In this document: positions 18,313 to 28,129 of the stretch, piece after piece
Numbering within the stretch: the first letter of the stretch is position 1
Layout of the letters: each line of letters starts with the position of its first letter
DNA from: Anaerolineae bacterium
GTDB taxonomy: Bacteria; Chloroflexota; Anaerolineae; Aggregatilineales; Phototrophicaceae
Length of the DNA: 64,000 bases
Direction of reading: 5' to 3'
NCBI GenBank assembly: GCA_022823945.1
Contig: JAJEBK010000022.1
Location: 185,465-249,464, forward strand
The notes under the pieces: generated by a model
Seen by the model: only the letters and a program-made list of their open reading frames with translations
The model's database searches: none
What the model was told of the DNA's origin: nothing
Position numbers and translations under genes: made by a program

Positions 18313-18615
18313 ATGGCCGAGCTGCATATTTACGACATTATCCGCCGCCCGGTCATCACCGAAAAGTCGACCCTGATTGCGGAAGCGCAGAACAAGTATG
18401 TCTTTGAAGTGGCCGGCAAAGCCAACAAGATCCAGATCAAGGAAGCTGTGGAAGAGATCTTCGACCTGGATGGCCAAGTCATCAAGGTGAATACCATGGT
18501 GATGCCAGCCAAGCGCGGACGGCGTGGGCGCAATTCCTACATCCGCTCACGTCAATGGAAAAAAGCCGTTGTCACGCTGGAAGAGGGCGTGACCATCGAG
18601 CTCTTTAATGTCTAG
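18313..18615 (+). CDS. rplW: 50S ribosomal protein L23
   Basis: 100 residues from ATG 18313: MAELHIYDIIRRPVITEKST and KRGRRGRNSYIRSRQWKKAVV. L23 lies at the tunnel exit and docks trigger factor and SRP. GGAAAG from the end of rplD serves as ribosome-binding site, so translation is probably coupled. Confidence 0.97.
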   Translation: MAELHIYDIIRRPVITEKSTLIAEAQNKYVFEVAGKANKIQIKEAVEEIFDLDGQVIKVNTMVMPAKRGRRGRNSYIRSRQWKKAVVTLEEGVTIELFNV

Positions 18616-18628
18616 GGGAGCATGAGCG

Positions 18629-19462
18629 ATGCCCATCAAGGTATACAAACCCACATCGCCCGGTCGCCGTGACATGACCGGCTTCTCCTTTGAGGAGATC
18701 ACCAAAAGCAAGCCCGAACGGTCACTGACGCGCGCGTTGCGCAAGAAAGGTGGCCGCAACAATACCGGGCGCATAACCGTCCGGCATCGCGGCGGCGGCC
18801 ACAAGCGGCGTTATCGGTTGATCGATTTCAAGCGCGACAAAGAAGATTGCCGCGCCGAGGTCATCGCTATTGAATATGATCCCAACCGATCGGCTCGCAT
18901 CGCTTTGCTGCAATACGAAGATGGCGTGAAGAGTTATATCATCGCGCCGATGGGCGTATCGGTCGGCGATACGGTTGGCAATGGCGAGATGAGCGCCCTG
19001 CGTCCGGGCAACAGCCGCGCGCTCAAGGACATTCCGCTGGGCACAGTCGTGCACAATATCGAAATGCGCCCCGGCAAAGGCGCGCAGATCGCTCGCAGCG
19101 CCGGCACTTCGGCACAGATATTGGCGGCCGAAGGCAAGTATGTGACCCTGCGCCTGCCCAGTGGCGAGATGCGCATGATCCTGGGCAGCTGCCGCGCCAC
19201 CATCGGGCAGGTGGGCAATGCCGAACATGGCAATGTCAAGCTGGGCAAGGCGGGCCGCAAGCGCTGGCTGGGCTGGCGACCGACTGTTCGCGGTACGGCG
19301 ATGGACCCTGCCAGTCATCCCCATGGCGGCGGCGAGGGCAAAACCGGCATCGGCATGGCTGCGCCCAAGACGCCCTGGGGCAAAAAAGCGCTGGGTGTGC
19401 GCACGCGCCGCAACAAACGCACCAGCCGTTTCATTATTCGCCGCCGCGGCAAGCGCCGGTAA
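18629..19462 (+). CDS. rplB: 50S ribosomal protein L2
   Basis: 277 residues. [41 protein letters not shown] and the His needed for peptidyl transfer (in the SHPHGGGEG loop) are all present. Ends RRRGKRR. GGGGAGCATGAGCG precedes the ATG. Confidence 0.98.
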   Translation: MPIKVYKPTSPGRRDMTGFSFEEITKSKPERSLTRALRKKGGRNNTGRITVRHRGGGHKRRYRLIDFKRDKEDCRAEVIAIEYDPNRSARIALLQYEDGVKSYIIAPMGVSVGDTVGNGEMSALRPGNSRALKDIPLGTVVHNIEMRPGKGAQIARSAGTSAQILAAEGKYVTLRLPSGEMRMILGSCRATIGQVGNAEHGNVKLGKAGRKRWLGWRPTVRGTAMDPASHPHGGGEGKTGIGMAAPKTPWGKKALGVRTRRNKRTSRFIIRRRGKRR

Positions 19463-19477
19463 TCAGGAGGCTTTATA

Positions 19478-19747
19478 ATGTCACGCTCATTAAAGAAGGG
19501 CTACTTCATCCAGCCCAAGTTGCTGGATAAGGTCGAGCGGCTCAACCGGCAGAACAAAAAGGTAGTCATCCGCACCTGGAGCCGTGCCAGCACCATCTTC
19601 CCACAGATGGTGGGGCATACCATCGCCGTGCACGACGGACGCCGTCATGTGCCCATCTATATCACCGAGAACATGGTGGGTCACAAGCTGGGCGAATTCG
19701 CGCCGACGCGCACCTTCCGTGGACATATCACCGATAGCAGACGATAG
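19478..19747 (+). CDS. rpsS: 30S ribosomal protein S19
   Basis: 89 residues, [18 protein letters not shown] at the start and [16 protein letters not shown] near the end. It pairs with S13 in the 30S head. TCAGGAGG is an almost perfect anti-SD complement 9 nt before the ATG. Confidence 0.98.
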   Translation: MSRSLKKGYFIQPKLLDKVERLNRQNKKVVIRTWSRASTIFPQMVGHTIAVHDGRRHVPIYITENMVGHKLGEFAPTRTFRGHITDSRR

Positions 19748-19759
19748 GGACGAACCGAG

Positions 19760-20104
19760 ATGGAAGTACGAGCGATTACCCGCTATCTGCCTATATCGCC
19801 ACAAAAGCTGCGGCTGGTCTGCGACAAAGTGCGCGGGATGGATGCCGAAGAAGCGCTGGTCGTGCTGAAGTTCATGCCTCAAAAGGGTTCGGACTTCGTC
19901 AGCAAAACGCTCAATTCGGCAATGGCCAACGCAGTCAACAACTTCGACCTCAACCGCGGCGAGCTGTATGTTTCGCAGATCTACGCCGGCGATGGTCCGA
20001 CATTGAAGCGCTTCAAGGCTGGCGCGCGCGGTCGCTATAAGCCGCGTCTGAAACGCACAGCGCACCTGTGGGTGATGGTGGCAGAACGAGAGGAAGAAGA
20101 CTAA
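19760..20104 (+). CDS. rplV: 50S ribosomal protein L22
   Basis: 114 residues, with RYLPISPQKLRLVCDKVRG and the tunnel hairpin region DGPTLKRFKAGARGRYKP (the usual site of macrolide-resistance changes), ending EEED. The TAA overlaps the rpsC ATG (TAATG). Confidence 0.97.
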   Translation: MEVRAITRYLPISPQKLRLVCDKVRGMDAEEALVVLKFMPQKGSDFVSKTLNSAMANAVNNFDLNRGELYVSQIYAGDGPTLKRFKAGARGRYKPRLKRTAHLWVMVAEREEED

Positions 20105-20799
20105 TGGGTCGCAAGGTTCATCCAAAAGGCTTTCGTCTTAAGGTAATCCGCGAATGGGACGCCCGCTGGTATGCAGAAGGCGATCGCTTTGTCAACCTGC
20201 TGATGGAAGACCGGCAGATTCGCAAGTTCATCCGTCAGAAGACGACTCGCGCCGGCGTTTCGCGCATTGAAATCGAACGACAGCCCAATCTGGTCATCAT
20301 TACCATCAATACCGTGCGCCCCGGCTTGATTATTGGGCGCAAGGGCGAGGCGGTCAAAGAATTGCGCCAGCAGCTGCAAGAGATGACCGGCAAGACAGTC
20401 AAGGTCGAAGTCAGCGAGATCGACAAGCCCGATCTGGATGCCAAACTGGTGGCGGATAATGTGGCCAGCCAGTTGGTACGGCGCATTGGGCACAGCCGGG
20501 CGATGAAACGAGCGATCATGCAGGCGATGCGTCAAGGCGCTGGCGGCATCCGCATCGAAGTCAGCGGACGGCTGGGCGGCTCGGACATGGCGCGGCGGGA
20601 ATGGCTCTTTGATGGGCGCGTGCCTCGCAACACCTTGCGCGCCGATATTGATTATGGCTTTTCCGAAGCGCTGACGACTTTCGGGCAGATCGGCGTCAAA
20701 GTCTGGATTTACAAGGGCGACATCTTGCCAGGCGAAGACCCGTTTAGCACGGGCGCGCAACGCAGCAGCCAGCCTGATGGCAGACGCCGCCGCAACTAG
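20104..20799 (+). CDS. rpsC: 30S ribosomal protein S3
   Basis: 231 residues from ATG 20104, which overlaps the rplV stop. Starts MGRKVHPKGFRLKVIREWD; the KH domain shows RPGLIIGRKGEAVKELR; GRLGGSDMARREW is the mRNA-entry region. An in-frame upstream start at 20068 lies inside rplV and is rejected. A short Asp/Arg-rich tail follows the core. Confidence 0.97.
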   Translation: MGRKVHPKGFRLKVIREWDARWYAEGDRFVNLLMEDRQIRKFIRQKTTRAGVSRIEIERQPNLVIITINTVRPGLIIGRKGEAVKELRQQLQEMTGKTVKVEVSEIDKPDLDAKLVADNVASQLVRRIGHSRAMKRAIMQAMRQGAGGIRIEVSGRLGGSDMARREWLFDGRVPRNTLRADIDYGFSEALTTFGQIGVKVWIYKGDILPGEDPFSTGAQRSSQPDGRRRRN

Positions 20800-20829
20800 C
20801 GGTTGTGGAAAGCGAGGAGAGCAGCAACA

Positions 20830-21264
20830 ATGCTGATGCCGAAACGCAGAAAGTATAACAAACAGATGCGCGGTCGCATGCGTGGCAAAGCCCGCCGTGG
20901 CGCTGTTGTGCAATTTGGCGACTATGGCTTGCAAGCGCTCGAGCCCAGCTGGGTGACCAGCCGCCAGATTGAAGCCTGCCGCCGCGCCATGGTGCGCTAT
21001 ATCCGCCGGCGTGGCAAAGTCTGGATCCGCATTTTCCCCGACAAGCCCGTCACCCAGAAAGCTGCCGAAACTCGCATGGGCAAAGGCAAAGGCTCGGTCG
21101 AAAAGTGGGTGTGCGTGGTCAAGCCAGGCCGCATCTTGTTTGAGATGAGTGGCGTGCCCGAAGACGATGCGCGAGAAGCATTGCGCCTCGCCGCGCACAA
21201 GCTGCCGATCAAAACCAAGTTCGTCAAGCGCTTTGATCCCATCTCCGGGCGAGAGGTCAGCTGA
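20830..21264 (+). CDS. rplP: 50S ribosomal protein L16
   Basis: 144 residues from ATG 20830: [39 protein letters not shown] and [28 protein letters not shown] is the ribosome-binding region; the 20803 in-frame start would add nine non-homologous residues. The stop overlaps rpmC (TGATG). Confidence 0.97.
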   Translation: MLMPKRRKYNKQMRGRMRGKARRGAVVQFGDYGLQALEPSWVTSRQIEACRRAMVRYIRRRGKVWIRIFPDKPVTQKAAETRMGKGKGSVEKWVCVVKPGRILFEMSGVPEDDAREALRLAAHKLPIKTKFVKRFDPISGREVS

Positions 21265-21494
21265 TGTATATCGACGAAATCCGCGAATTATCCAATGACG
21301 CCATCCTCGACCGAATCGAAGACCTGAAGGTGGAGATGTATACCTATCGCATCCAGCAGGCATCGGGCGAGTTGAAAGACACCACACTTTTCCGCAAAGC
21401 CCGGCGCGATATCGCCCGGCTGAAAACTGCCCTGCGCGAGCGGGAGCTGGCGGCGGAACTGGTTGGGCAAGGAGGAAGAAGCAATGCCGAATAA
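21264..21494 (+). CDS. rpmC: 50S ribosomal protein L29
   Basis: 76 residues, slightly long for L29. The core [20 protein letters not shown] and [20 protein letters not shown] is typical of this two-helix protein at the tunnel exit. Overlaps rplP by 1 nt and the start of rpsQ by 11 nt. Confidence 0.94.
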   Translation: MYIDEIRELSNDAILDRIEDLKVEMYTYRIQQASGELKDTTLFRKARRDIARLKTALRERELAAELVGQGGRSNAE

Positions 21495-21744
21495 CCGCAA
21501 GCGCCTGGTGGGCACGGTCGTCAGCGACAAGATGCAAAAAACGGTCGTGGTCGCCATTGAAAACCGCAAGATGCACCCGGTGTATCACAAGGTCGTCACC
21601 TCCACAAAAAAGGTGATGGCGCATGACGAGACGGGCGCTGGCATCGGCGCGCTGGTGCGCATCGTGCAGAGCCGTCCCATCAGCAAACGCAAACGTTGGG
21701 TGGTCGAAACCGTGCTGGAAGCCCCGCCCGAGTTGGGCAGCTGA
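21484..21744 (+). CDS. rpsQ: 30S ribosomal protein S17
   Basis: 86 residues from ATG 21484: [39 protein letters not shown] and [32 protein letters not shown] gives a strong ribosome-binding site inside the 3' end of rpmC. Confidence 0.97.
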   Translation: MPNNRKRLVGTVVSDKMQKTVVVAIENRKMHPVYHKVVTSTKKVMAHDETGAGIGALVRIVQSRPISKRKRWVVETVLEAPPELGS

Positions 21745-21785
21745 GCCGGGCGCTGACACGTTGCGAGAACGGAGAGAGCAAAAAG

Positions 21786-22157
21786 ATGATTCAGACGGAA
21801 TCGCGAATGAAAGTCGCCGACAACAGCGGCGCGCAGGAGATCCTGGTCATCCGCGTCATCGGCGGCTCGCGAGTTAAATACGGCCATGTTGGCGATATCG
21901 TGGTTGCGACGGTCAAATCGGCATCCACCAGCGGCGCTGTCAAGAAAGGCGAACTGGTGCGCGCAGTGATCGTGCGTACGCACAAGGAATATCGCCGCGC
22001 CGATGGATCGACCATCCGCTTCGATGACAATGCAGCCGTGGTGCTGGCCGAAGACTTGGAGAATCCGCGCGGGACACGAGTCTTTGGTCCTGTAGCGCGC
22101 GAGCTGCGTGACAAAGGATTCATGAAGATCGTCTCGCTTGCGCCCGAGACTTTGTAA
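21786..22157 (+). CDS. rplN: 50S ribosomal protein L14
   Basis: 123 residues from ATG 21786 ([20 protein letters not shown]), with [20 protein letters not shown] and [37 protein letters not shown] precedes the start; a longer in-frame start at 21696 lies in rpsQ and is rejected. Confidence 0.98.
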   Translation: MIQTESRMKVADNSGAQEILVIRVIGGSRVKYGHVGDIVVATVKSASTSGAVKKGELVRAVIVRTHKEYRRADGSTIRFDDNAAVVLAEDLENPRGTRVFGPVARELRDKGFMKIVSLAPETL

Positions 22158-22171
22158 CAGGGGATAGCCTA

Positions 22172-22498
22172 ATGCAACGAGTGCAGCAAGGAGACACGGT
22201 CGAGGTCATCGCGGGCAGAGACAAGGGTTTGCGTGGCGAAGTCGTCCGGGTACTGGTAAAGCAAGACCGCGTCATCGTCAATGGCGTCAACATTTTGAAG
22301 CGGCACCGCAAGGCGCGGCCTGGTCCGGGTGGGCAACAAATCCCCGCCCAGATAATGGAATTCGAAGCGCCGCTGCACTTGTCGAATGTGATGCTGGTCT
22401 GCCCGCACACCGACGAGCGCACACGCGTCGGCTTTCGCATGACGGAAGATGGCAAGAAGACGCGCTATAGCAAAAAAAGCGGCAGAAACATCGAATAG
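22172..22498 (+). CDS. rplX: 50S ribosomal protein L24
   Basis: 108 residues. The KOW motif [17 protein letters not shown] is followed by [16 protein letters not shown] and ends KKSGRNIE. An assembly-initiating 50S protein. The start lies 14 nt after rplN. Confidence 0.97.
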   Translation: MQRVQQGDTVEVIAGRDKGLRGEVVRVLVKQDRVIVNGVNILKRHRKARPGPGGQQIPAQIMEFEAPLHLSNVMLVCPHTDERTRVGFRMTEDGKKTRYSKKSGRNIE

Positions 22499-22515
22499 CC
22501 AGGGCGAGGTGAATT

Positions 22516-23058
22516 ATGGAAAACCGCATGTACACCCGCTATATTGAAGAAGTCGTGCCGACCTTGACGCAAGAGTTCGGCTACACCAACCGCATGCAGG
22601 TACCGACCATCAGCAAGATCACGCTGAATATCGGCGTTGGCGAAGCCATTGACGAGCCGCGCTCGTTGGATGGTGCCGTGCAAGACCTCATGACGATAAC
22701 GGGTCAGCAGCCGGTGGTGACGCGCGCCAAGAAGAGCATCGCCACTTACAAACTGCGCGAGGGCAGGGCGATTGGCGCCAAGGTTACACTGCGCCGCGAA
22801 CGTATGTGGGCGCTGTATGACCGGCTGGTCAATATCGCCTTGCCGCGCATCCGCGACTTTCGGGGTGTGCCCGCGAAGCTGGATGGCCGCGGCAACTTCA
22901 CTGTCGGCTTGCGCGAGCAGTTGGTCTTCCCGGAGATTGATTTTGACAAGATCGACAAGGTGCGCGGGATGGAAATCTCCATCGTGACCACCGCCAGGAC
23001 TGACGAGGAAGGGCGGCGCTTGCTGGCATTGCTCGGCATGCCTTTCCAGGGGAATTAA
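22516..23058 (+). CDS. rplE: 50S ribosomal protein L5
   Basis: 180 residues, with [59 protein letters not shown] and [18 protein letters not shown]. Binds 5S rRNA. GGGCGAGGTGAATT precedes ATG 22516. Confidence 0.98.
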   Translation: MENRMYTRYIEEVVPTLTQEFGYTNRMQVPTISKITLNIGVGEAIDEPRSLDGAVQDLMTITGQQPVVTRAKKSIATYKLREGRAIGAKVTLRRERMWALYDRLVNIALPRIRDFRGVPAKLDGRGNFTVGLREQLVFPEIDFDKIDKVRGMEISIVTTARTDEEGRRLLALLGMPFQGN

Positions 23059-23068
23059 AGGGGAACCT

Positions 23069-23251
23069 ATGGCGAAGAAATGTATGCAATATCGGGAAGA
23101 GCGGCGCAAGTATCCGGTGCGCGTGCGCAACCGCTGCAAGGTGTGTGGACGTCCGCGCGCGTATATCCGGCGCTTTGGCTTGTGTCGCATCTGCTTCCGC
23201 GAAATGGCGCTGGAAGGCGAGATTCCCGGCGTTGTAAAGGCGAGCTGGTAG
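23069..23251 (+). CDS. rpsZ: 30S ribosomal protein S14, zinc-binding (type Z)
   Basis: 60 residues. The two CxxC pairs (RCKVCGR and LCRICFR) form the zinc ribbon of the short S14 form, unlike the 101-residue zinc-free form of proteobacteria. Ends GVVKASW. Confidence 0.97.
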   Translation: MAKKCMQYREERRKYPVRVRNRCKVCGRPRAYIRRFGLCRICFREMALEGEIPGVVKASW

Positions 23252-23264
23252 GGAGGCGATTATC

Positions 23265-23678
23265 GTGTCTAATGTTACCAACGATCCAATTGCCGATATG
23301 CTGACGCGCATCCGCAACGCCTTGGTTCGCGGCAAGCCCGAAGTTATCGTGCCCAAATCCAAAATCAAGGTGGAGATCGCCCGCATCCTCAAGGAAGAGG
23401 GCTACATCCATGATTTCAGCATCGGCGACGAGAGTCCCGTGCCCTTGATCAAAGTTCAACTCAAATACATCGGCAGTCGGCGCGATCGGCAGCCGGTCAT
23501 CACCCAACTGCGGCGCATCAGCAAGCCGGGGCGGCGCGTTTATCGCAAGCGGCGCGAGCTGCCCATCGTGCTCAGCGGCACGGGCATCGCCATCGTCACC
23601 ACGCCCAAGGGAGTGATGACAGCGCAGCAGGCGCGGCGAGATGGCGTCGGTGGCGAAGTGCTCTGCTATATCTGGTAG
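23265..23678 (+). CDS. rpsH: 30S ribosomal protein S8
   Basis: 137 residues starting at GTG 23265 (GGGAGGCG upstream): NDPIADMLTRIRNALVRGK, then RRISKPGRRVYRKRRELP and TPKGVMTAQQARRDGVGGEV. In E. coli it represses the spc operon. GTG rather than ATG is unusual in this cluster. Confidence 0.97.
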   Translation: MSNVTNDPIADMLTRIRNALVRGKPEVIVPKSKIKVEIARILKEEGYIHDFSIGDESPVPLIKVQLKYIGSRRDRQPVITQLRRISKPGRRVYRKRRELPIVLSGTGIAIVTTPKGVMTAQQARRDGVGGEVLCYIW

Positions 23679-23695
23679 GCGGAAAGGGAAGCGCA

Positions 23696-24244
23696 ATGTC
23701 ACGCGTAGGCAAGCAGCCGGTCGTGCTGCCAGACAAAGTCACCATCAGCATCGACCGCAACAGCGTCACGATCAGCGGTCCGAAGGGACAGTTGAGCCGC
23801 GACTTCAACCCCGATATGGCGATCCGCCAGGAGAATGGTAGCATCGTTGTCGATCGCCCGTCCGACCAGCGGCATCACAAGGCGCTGCACGGCTTGACGC
23901 GCGCCCTGCTGGCAAACATGGTCGAGGGCGTTTCCAACGGCTATCGCAAGACTCTGCAGATCCAGGGTGTTGGCTATCAGGCGACCCTGCAAGGCAGCAA
24001 TTTGCAGTTGCGGCTGGGTCACTCACACGAGGTGATCGTGGAGCCACCCGCCAATATCACTTTTGATGTGCCGAAAGATTCGCGCGGCACCATCATCCAT
24101 GTCGACGGGATCGACAAGCAGGTGGTTGGCCAAGTGGCGGCCGATATCCGTGGCTGGCGACCGCCCGAACCCTACAAGGGCAAAGGCGTGCGCTACATGG
24201 GCGAATATGTACGGCGCAAAGCTGGCAAAGCCGGCAAACGCTAG
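23696..24244 (+). CDS. rplF: 50S ribosomal protein L6
   Basis: 182 residues, with two repeated domains: SRVGKQPVVLPDKVTISID and VRGWRPPEPYKGKGVRYMGE-type ending (DIRGWRPPEPYKGKGVRY). Positioned near the GTPase-associated centre. Confidence 0.97.
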   Translation: MSRVGKQPVVLPDKVTISIDRNSVTISGPKGQLSRDFNPDMAIRQENGSIVVDRPSDQRHHKALHGLTRALLANMVEGVSNGYRKTLQIQGVGYQATLQGSNLQLRLGHSHEVIVEPPANITFDVPKDSRGTIIHVDGIDKQVVGQVAADIRGWRPPEPYKGKGVRYMGEYVRRKAGKAGKR

Positions 24245-24271
24245 CCGAGCGCGAAACGAGGAAATGGAACG

Positions 24272-24646
24272 ATGGCAGATATCATTGGTCGCAGGAAAGT
24301 TTTGGCGCGCAAGAGGCGGCATCGGCGCGTGCGCAGACGAATCTCTGGCACGGCTGCCCGCCCGCGCATGAATGTCTATCGCAGCAACCGCAACACATTC
24401 GTGCAAATTATTGACGATGTCGCGGGGCGCACCCTGGTCGCCTGTTCGACCATCGACCGTGAATTGGCGCCGCAGCTGGGCGACAGCAGCAAGCTGGAAG
24501 CGGCAAAATTGGTCGGACAGAAAGTTGCCGAGCGGGCTCAAGCGGCTGGCATCAATGTGGTTGTGTTTGACCGCGGCGGATTTACCTACACCGGACGGGT
24601 GGCGGCAGTTGCGCAAGCTGCCCGCGAAGCCGGATTGCAAGTTTAG
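24272..24646 (+). CDS. rplR: 50S ribosomal protein L18
   Basis: 124 residues: [19 protein letters not shown], then [20 protein letters not shown] and [20 protein letters not shown]. 5S rRNA-binding. Preceded by CGAGGAAATGGAACG. Confidence 0.97.
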   Translation: MADIIGRRKVLARKRRHRRVRRRISGTAARPRMNVYRSNRNTFVQIIDDVAGRTLVACSTIDRELAPQLGDSSKLEAAKLVGQKVAERAQAAGINVVVFDRGGFTYTGRVAAVAQAAREAGLQV

Positions 24647-24661
24647 GCGGGAGTTTGGTAT

Positions 24662-25225
24662 ATGGCAGATCGAAGAAGGCGAGATTCGCGTCGCGGACGC
24701 GATGAAGAACGCGACGAATTTGACGAGCGCGTGGTGGATATCCGCCGCGTGGCGAAAGTAATCAAGGGCGGACGGCGTTTCGCGTTTCGCACCGTGGTGG
24801 TTGTCGGCGACAGCAAAGGTCGAGTCGGCATCGGCATTGGCAAGGCGCGCGCTGTTCCCGACAGCATCCGCAAAGCATCAGAGCGAGCGCGTCGCAATAT
24901 CGAAACGGTCGCCCTGTCTGGCACGACAATCCCTTACACCGTGACTGGACGCCATGGCGGGGCGCGTGTGCTGTTGAAGCCGGCTGCGCCAGGCAGCGGT
25001 GTCATCGCCGGCGGGGGCGTTCGCGCTGTGCTCGAGGTGGTCGGCGTGCGCAACATTTTGACCAAGAGCCAGGGCAGCGCCAACTTGCTGAATGTGACGA
25101 TGGCGACCCTGGATGCGCTGAAACAACTGCGCAGCGCCGCGCGTATCGCCGAAATGCGCGGCAAACGCCCTTACGAAGTTGCGCCGTTTTGGGAGCGACG
25201 CCGCGAAGGAGCCGACAATGTCTGA
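24662..25225 (+). CDS. rpsE: 30S ribosomal protein S5
   Basis: 187 residues with a long charged N-terminus ([24 protein letters not shown]) before the S5 core: [38 protein letters not shown] and [19 protein letters not shown]. Stop overlaps the rpmD start by 8 nt. Confidence 0.97.
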   Translation: MADRRRRDSRRGRDEERDEFDERVVDIRRVAKVIKGGRRFAFRTVVVVGDSKGRVGIGIGKARAVPDSIRKASERARRNIETVALSGTTIPYTVTGRHGGARVLLKPAAPGSGVIAGGGVRAVLEVVGVRNILTKSQGSANLLNVTMATLDALKQLRSAARIAEMRGKRPYEVAPFWERRREGADNV

Positions 25226-25418
25226 GCCCGCTGGCAAGCTGCTGAAAGTGACCTTGGTCAAAAGCCCGATCGGCTATAACAGCCGCCAGAAAGCGACAGT
25301 CAAATCGCTGGGCTTGCGGCGGATGCGTCAGTCGGTGCTCATCGGCGATGCGCCACAAATTCGCGGCATGATCGCCAAGGTCAGCCATTTGGTGGCGGTA
25401 GAAGAGGTAGAGACATGA
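25218..25418 (+). CDS. rpmD: 50S ribosomal protein L30
   Basis: 66 residues from ATG 25218: [20 protein letters not shown] and [26 protein letters not shown] is the ribosome-binding region. Overlaps rpsE (8 nt) and rplO (ATGA). Confidence 0.95.
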   Translation: MSEPAGKLLKVTLVKSPIGYNSRQKATVKSLGLRRMRQSVLIGDAPQIRGMIAKVSHLVAVEEVET

Positions 25419-25948
25419 AATTGCATGATCTGAAGCCGGACAAAGGCAGCAAGCGCAGACGCAGACGCGTCGGACGGGGCATCGCGGCCGGTCAAGGCAA
25501 GACAGCCGGGCGGGGCCACAAAGGACAAGGCGCACGCAGTGGCGGCGGCAAAGGTCCCTACTTTGAAGGGGGCCAGCTGCCCTTGGTGCGGCGCCTGCCT
25601 TTCAAACGGGGCTTCACCAATATCTTCGGCATTATCTACCAGGAAGTGAATGTCGATATGCTCGAAGCGCGCTTTGATGATGGCGCTGTGGTCAATGGTG
25701 CCGCGCTGGTGGCGGCTGGACTGGTGCGCGACGCCGACAAGCCCATCAAGGTGCTGGGGCGTGGCGATCTGGCCAAGAAGCTGGAAGTGCACGCCAACAA
25801 GTTCACCAAGAGCGCTGGAGCCAAGATCGAAGCAGTTGGGGGCTCTGCCCATGCCCACGCCTTGAAAGTAACTGGCGCGCGCGCAACGGTCAAACGGCTG
25901 CGCAAGGTCGATATGCAGCGGCTGTATGGCGAGACTGACCAGGCATAG
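25415..25948 (+). CDS. rplO: 50S ribosomal protein L15
   Basis: 177 residues: [40 protein letters not shown] and the C-terminal KAWA-type dimer region [19 protein letters not shown]. About 30 residues longer than the E. coli protein because of the C-terminal tail. Confidence 0.97.
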   Translation: MKLHDLKPDKGSKRRRRRVGRGIAAGQGKTAGRGHKGQGARSGGGKGPYFEGGQLPLVRRLPFKRGFTNIFGIIYQEVNVDMLEARFDDGAVVNGAALVAAGLVRDADKPIKVLGRGDLAKKLEVHANKFTKSAGAKIEAVGGSAHAHALKVTGARATVKRLRKVDMQRLYGETDQA

Positions 25949-25984
25949 TCCGCCGTGGCGTATGAGTGATGAGGACAAGGTCTG

Positions 25985-27331
25985 ATGATACAAGCATTGC
26001 GTAACGCTTGGCGCTTGCCAGATGTGCGTAACAAGCTGTTGTTTACCACCTTCATTCTGATCGTCTACCAATTCGCCGCGCATGTGCCGGTGGTGGGCGT
26101 CGACCGGAATGTGCTGCGGCAGGTGTTTGAGAGCGGCAGCAGCGCCGGCAACCTGATCCAGGTGATGAACCTGCTTTCGGGCGGTGCGGTCGCCAACTTC
26201 AGCGTCATCGCCAACGGCGTCTATCCCTATATCACCGCTTCCATCATTTTTCAGTTGCTGGTGCCAATCGTGCCGGCACTGGAACGAATCCAACGCGAGC
26301 CGGGCGGCCAAGAGAAGATCCAGCGCTATACCTATTATGTAGCCATCCCCATGGCGGTATTGCAGGCGCTGGGACAGATCAGCATTTTTAACCTGGCGAC
26401 CGGCACTGGCGCAGAGATTATCCCCGGTTTCGGCTTTGGCATCGGCAGCAACATTTTGCTGACGGTATCGGTGCTGACGACCATGACGGCGGGCACGATG
26501 TTCGCCATCTGGCTGGGTGAGCTGATCACCGAGCAGGGCATCGGCAACGGCATATCCATCATCATCTTCGCTGGCATTGTGGCGCTGGCCCCGCAGAACC
26601 TGATCCAGCTCTTGACGCAGCAGCCCGACCGAACGCTCTACAACCTGGTGCTCTTCATCGTTATCACGGTGCTCAGCGTGGTGGCCGTGGTGGTGATTCA
26701 AGAAGGCGTGCGCCGCGTTCCGGTTCAATATGGGCGGCGTGTGCGTGGCAATCGGCAATTTGCCCAGCAAGACAGCTTCATCCCCCTGCGCGTCAATCCG
26801 GTGGGCATGATCCCGCTGATATTCGCCCAATCCATCATCACATTCCCCGCCATCATCGCCAGTCTGTTTCCACCGGGCGCGGTCGGCAACACCATCCAGA
26901 CGACCTTCGGAAACCAGCAGGGCTTGCTCTATTGGGGCACTTTCTTCCTGATGACGGTTGGTTTCACCTTCTTCTATGCGGAAGTCATGGTGGGCAATCA
27001 AAACCTGGCGGAGAATTTGCAGCGCAATGGCGGCTTTATCCCGGGCATCCGACCCGGCAAGCGCACCGAAGACTTCATCAAATCGACAACGCGGCGCATC
27101 ACTTTTGTGGGTGCGTTCTTCCTGGGCGTCATCGCCATCATCCCGGGCGTGGTTGACCTGATCAATCGCATCATTTTTCCGCTGGAGGCATCGGCGGGCG
27201 GCGCGGTTATCAATGCCGGGCTGGTGATTTCCGGCTCTGGTTTGATCATCGTAGTCGGCGTAGTCATCGACACCATGCGCCAGCTGGAAGCGCAGTTGGT
27301 CATGCGCAACTACGAAGGCTTTATGCGCTAG
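25985..27331 (+). CDS. secY: Protein translocase subunit SecY
   Basis: 448 residues with ten predicted membrane segments forming the Sec protein channel (partners SecE and SecG not in the window). Starts MIQALRNAWRLPDVRNKLLF; GVYPYITASIIFQLL is the TM2 region; RVRGNRQFAQQDSFIPLRVN is the cytosolic C5-type loop and VMVGNQNLAENLQRNGGFIP another hallmark. A terminator-like hairpin follows. Confidence 0.97.
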   Translation: MIQALRNAWRLPDVRNKLLFTTFILIVYQFAAHVPVVGVDRNVLRQVFESGSSAGNLIQVMNLLSGGAVANFSVIANGVYPYITASIIFQLLVPIVPALERIQREPGGQEKIQRYTYYVAIPMAVLQALGQISIFNLATGTGAEIIPGFGFGIGSNILLTVSVLTTMTAGTMFAIWLGELITEQGIGNGISIIIFAGIVALAPQNLIQLLTQQPDRTLYNLVLFIVITVLSVVAVVVIQEGVRRVPVQYGRRVRGNRQFAQQDSFIPLRVNPVGMIPLIFAQSIITFPAIIASLFPPGAVGNTIQTTFGNQQGLLYWGTFFLMTVGFTFFYAEVMVGNQNLAENLQRNGGFIPGIRPGKRTEDFIKSTTRRITFVGAFFLGVIAIIPGVVDLINRIIFPLEASAGGAVINAGLVISGSGLIIVVGVVIDTMRQLEAQLVMRNYEGFMR

Positions 27332-27356
27332 TCGCGGACGAGTCATTTCAGTCCTG

Positions 27357-27390
27357 GAGCCGGGCGCTGCGAATGCTCGGCTCTATTTTT
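27357..27390 (+). terminator. Intrinsic terminator-like hairpin after secY
   Basis: GAGCCGGGC pairs with GCTCGGCTC (nine pairs, one G-U) around a 9-nt loop, followed immediately by TATTTTTG. It would end or attenuate transcription between the spc block and adk-map. A second perfect hairpin, GTCCGC/GCGGAC (27391-27407), follows before the adk start. Confidence 0.7.
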
Positions 27391-27427
27391 GTCCGCAGCT
27401 CGCGGACGCGAGTGGGGGTGAGCCTCA

Positions 27428-28129
27428 ATGAGCTTGAATGTGATATTGATGGGCGTCCAGGGCGCTGGCAAGGGCTTGCAAGCCAAACGGATCGAAACGC
27501 GCTTTGGCATCCCGCAAGTATCGACCGGCGACTTGTTCCGGGCGATGCGCACACGCAGCGATGCGCTGGCTCGCAAAGTGCAAGAACTCATGGCGGCGGG
27601 CATTCTTATTGACGACGACACCACCAATGCCATTGTCGCCGACCGATTGGCACAACCCGATGCGCGCAATGGCGTCATCCTGGATGGCTACCCGCGCAAC
27701 AAGGTGCAAGCCGCTTTCCTGGAAGAGCACCTGGCACAGCATGACGCGAGCGTCGATGCGGTGCTGCTGCTGGAGCTAGACCTGTATGTCGCGTTCAAGC
27801 GCGCCTTTGGGCGGGTGACAGCGGCAGATGGCAGCAGCTACAATTGTTATTACAAAGTTGAAGATGTCGATTTCAACTGGCTGGCGGATGAAAGCGGTCG
27901 ATTTCCGCCGCGTCTGGCAGCGACGCAGGCTGGCAGCGACGCGCCACTCAAGCGCAGACCTGATGATGCCAGCGCCGATGCCATCATCAAGCGCATTGAC
28001 ACCTTTTTGGAAACGACACAGCCGTTGATCGATTACTTCGCCGCCAAAGATCTGGTGCGCAAGGTCAATGCCGACCAAAGTATCGAAGCGGTCTGGGCAG
28101 AAATTGAGCGCGCGCTGGGTCCCGGCTGA
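27428..28129 (+). CDS. adk: Adenylate kinase, divergent lid
   Basis: 233 residues. Interconverts ATP + AMP and 2 ADP. The P-loop is GVQGAGKGLQ (Leu where nearly all have Thr), AMP-site elements STGDLFRAM and LDGYPRN are present, and a C-terminal RRPDD keeps the lid-closing arginines. The lid itself is abnormal: the usual GRR start, the four zinc cysteines of Gram-positive forms and the YH...PP core are replaced by a longer Asp/Asn-rich sequence (about residues 130-180, including NCYYKVEDVDFNWLADE). Position in the cluster and the remaining motifs still support Adk, possibly with altered phosphoryl acceptor. Stop overlaps map (TGATG). Confidence 0.85.
   Translation: MSLNVILMGVQGAGKGLQAKRIETRFGIPQVSTGDLFRAMRTRSDALARKVQELMAAGILIDDDTTNAIVADRLAQPDARNGVILDGYPRNKVQAAFLEEHLAQHDASVDAVLLLELDLYVAFKRAFGRVTAADGSSYNCYYKVEDVDFNWLADESGRFPPRLAATQAGSDAPLKRRPDDASADAIIKRIDTFLETTQPLIDYFAAKDLVRKVNADQSIEAVWAEIERALGPG

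Noticed and set aside
20101..21759. 552-residue minus-strand ORF opposite rpsC-rpsQ
   Set aside because: Same shadow effect; overlaps five certain ribosomal genes.
25328..27346. 672-residue minus-strand ORF opposite rplO and secY
   Set aside because: No homology or start signals; antisense to certain genes.
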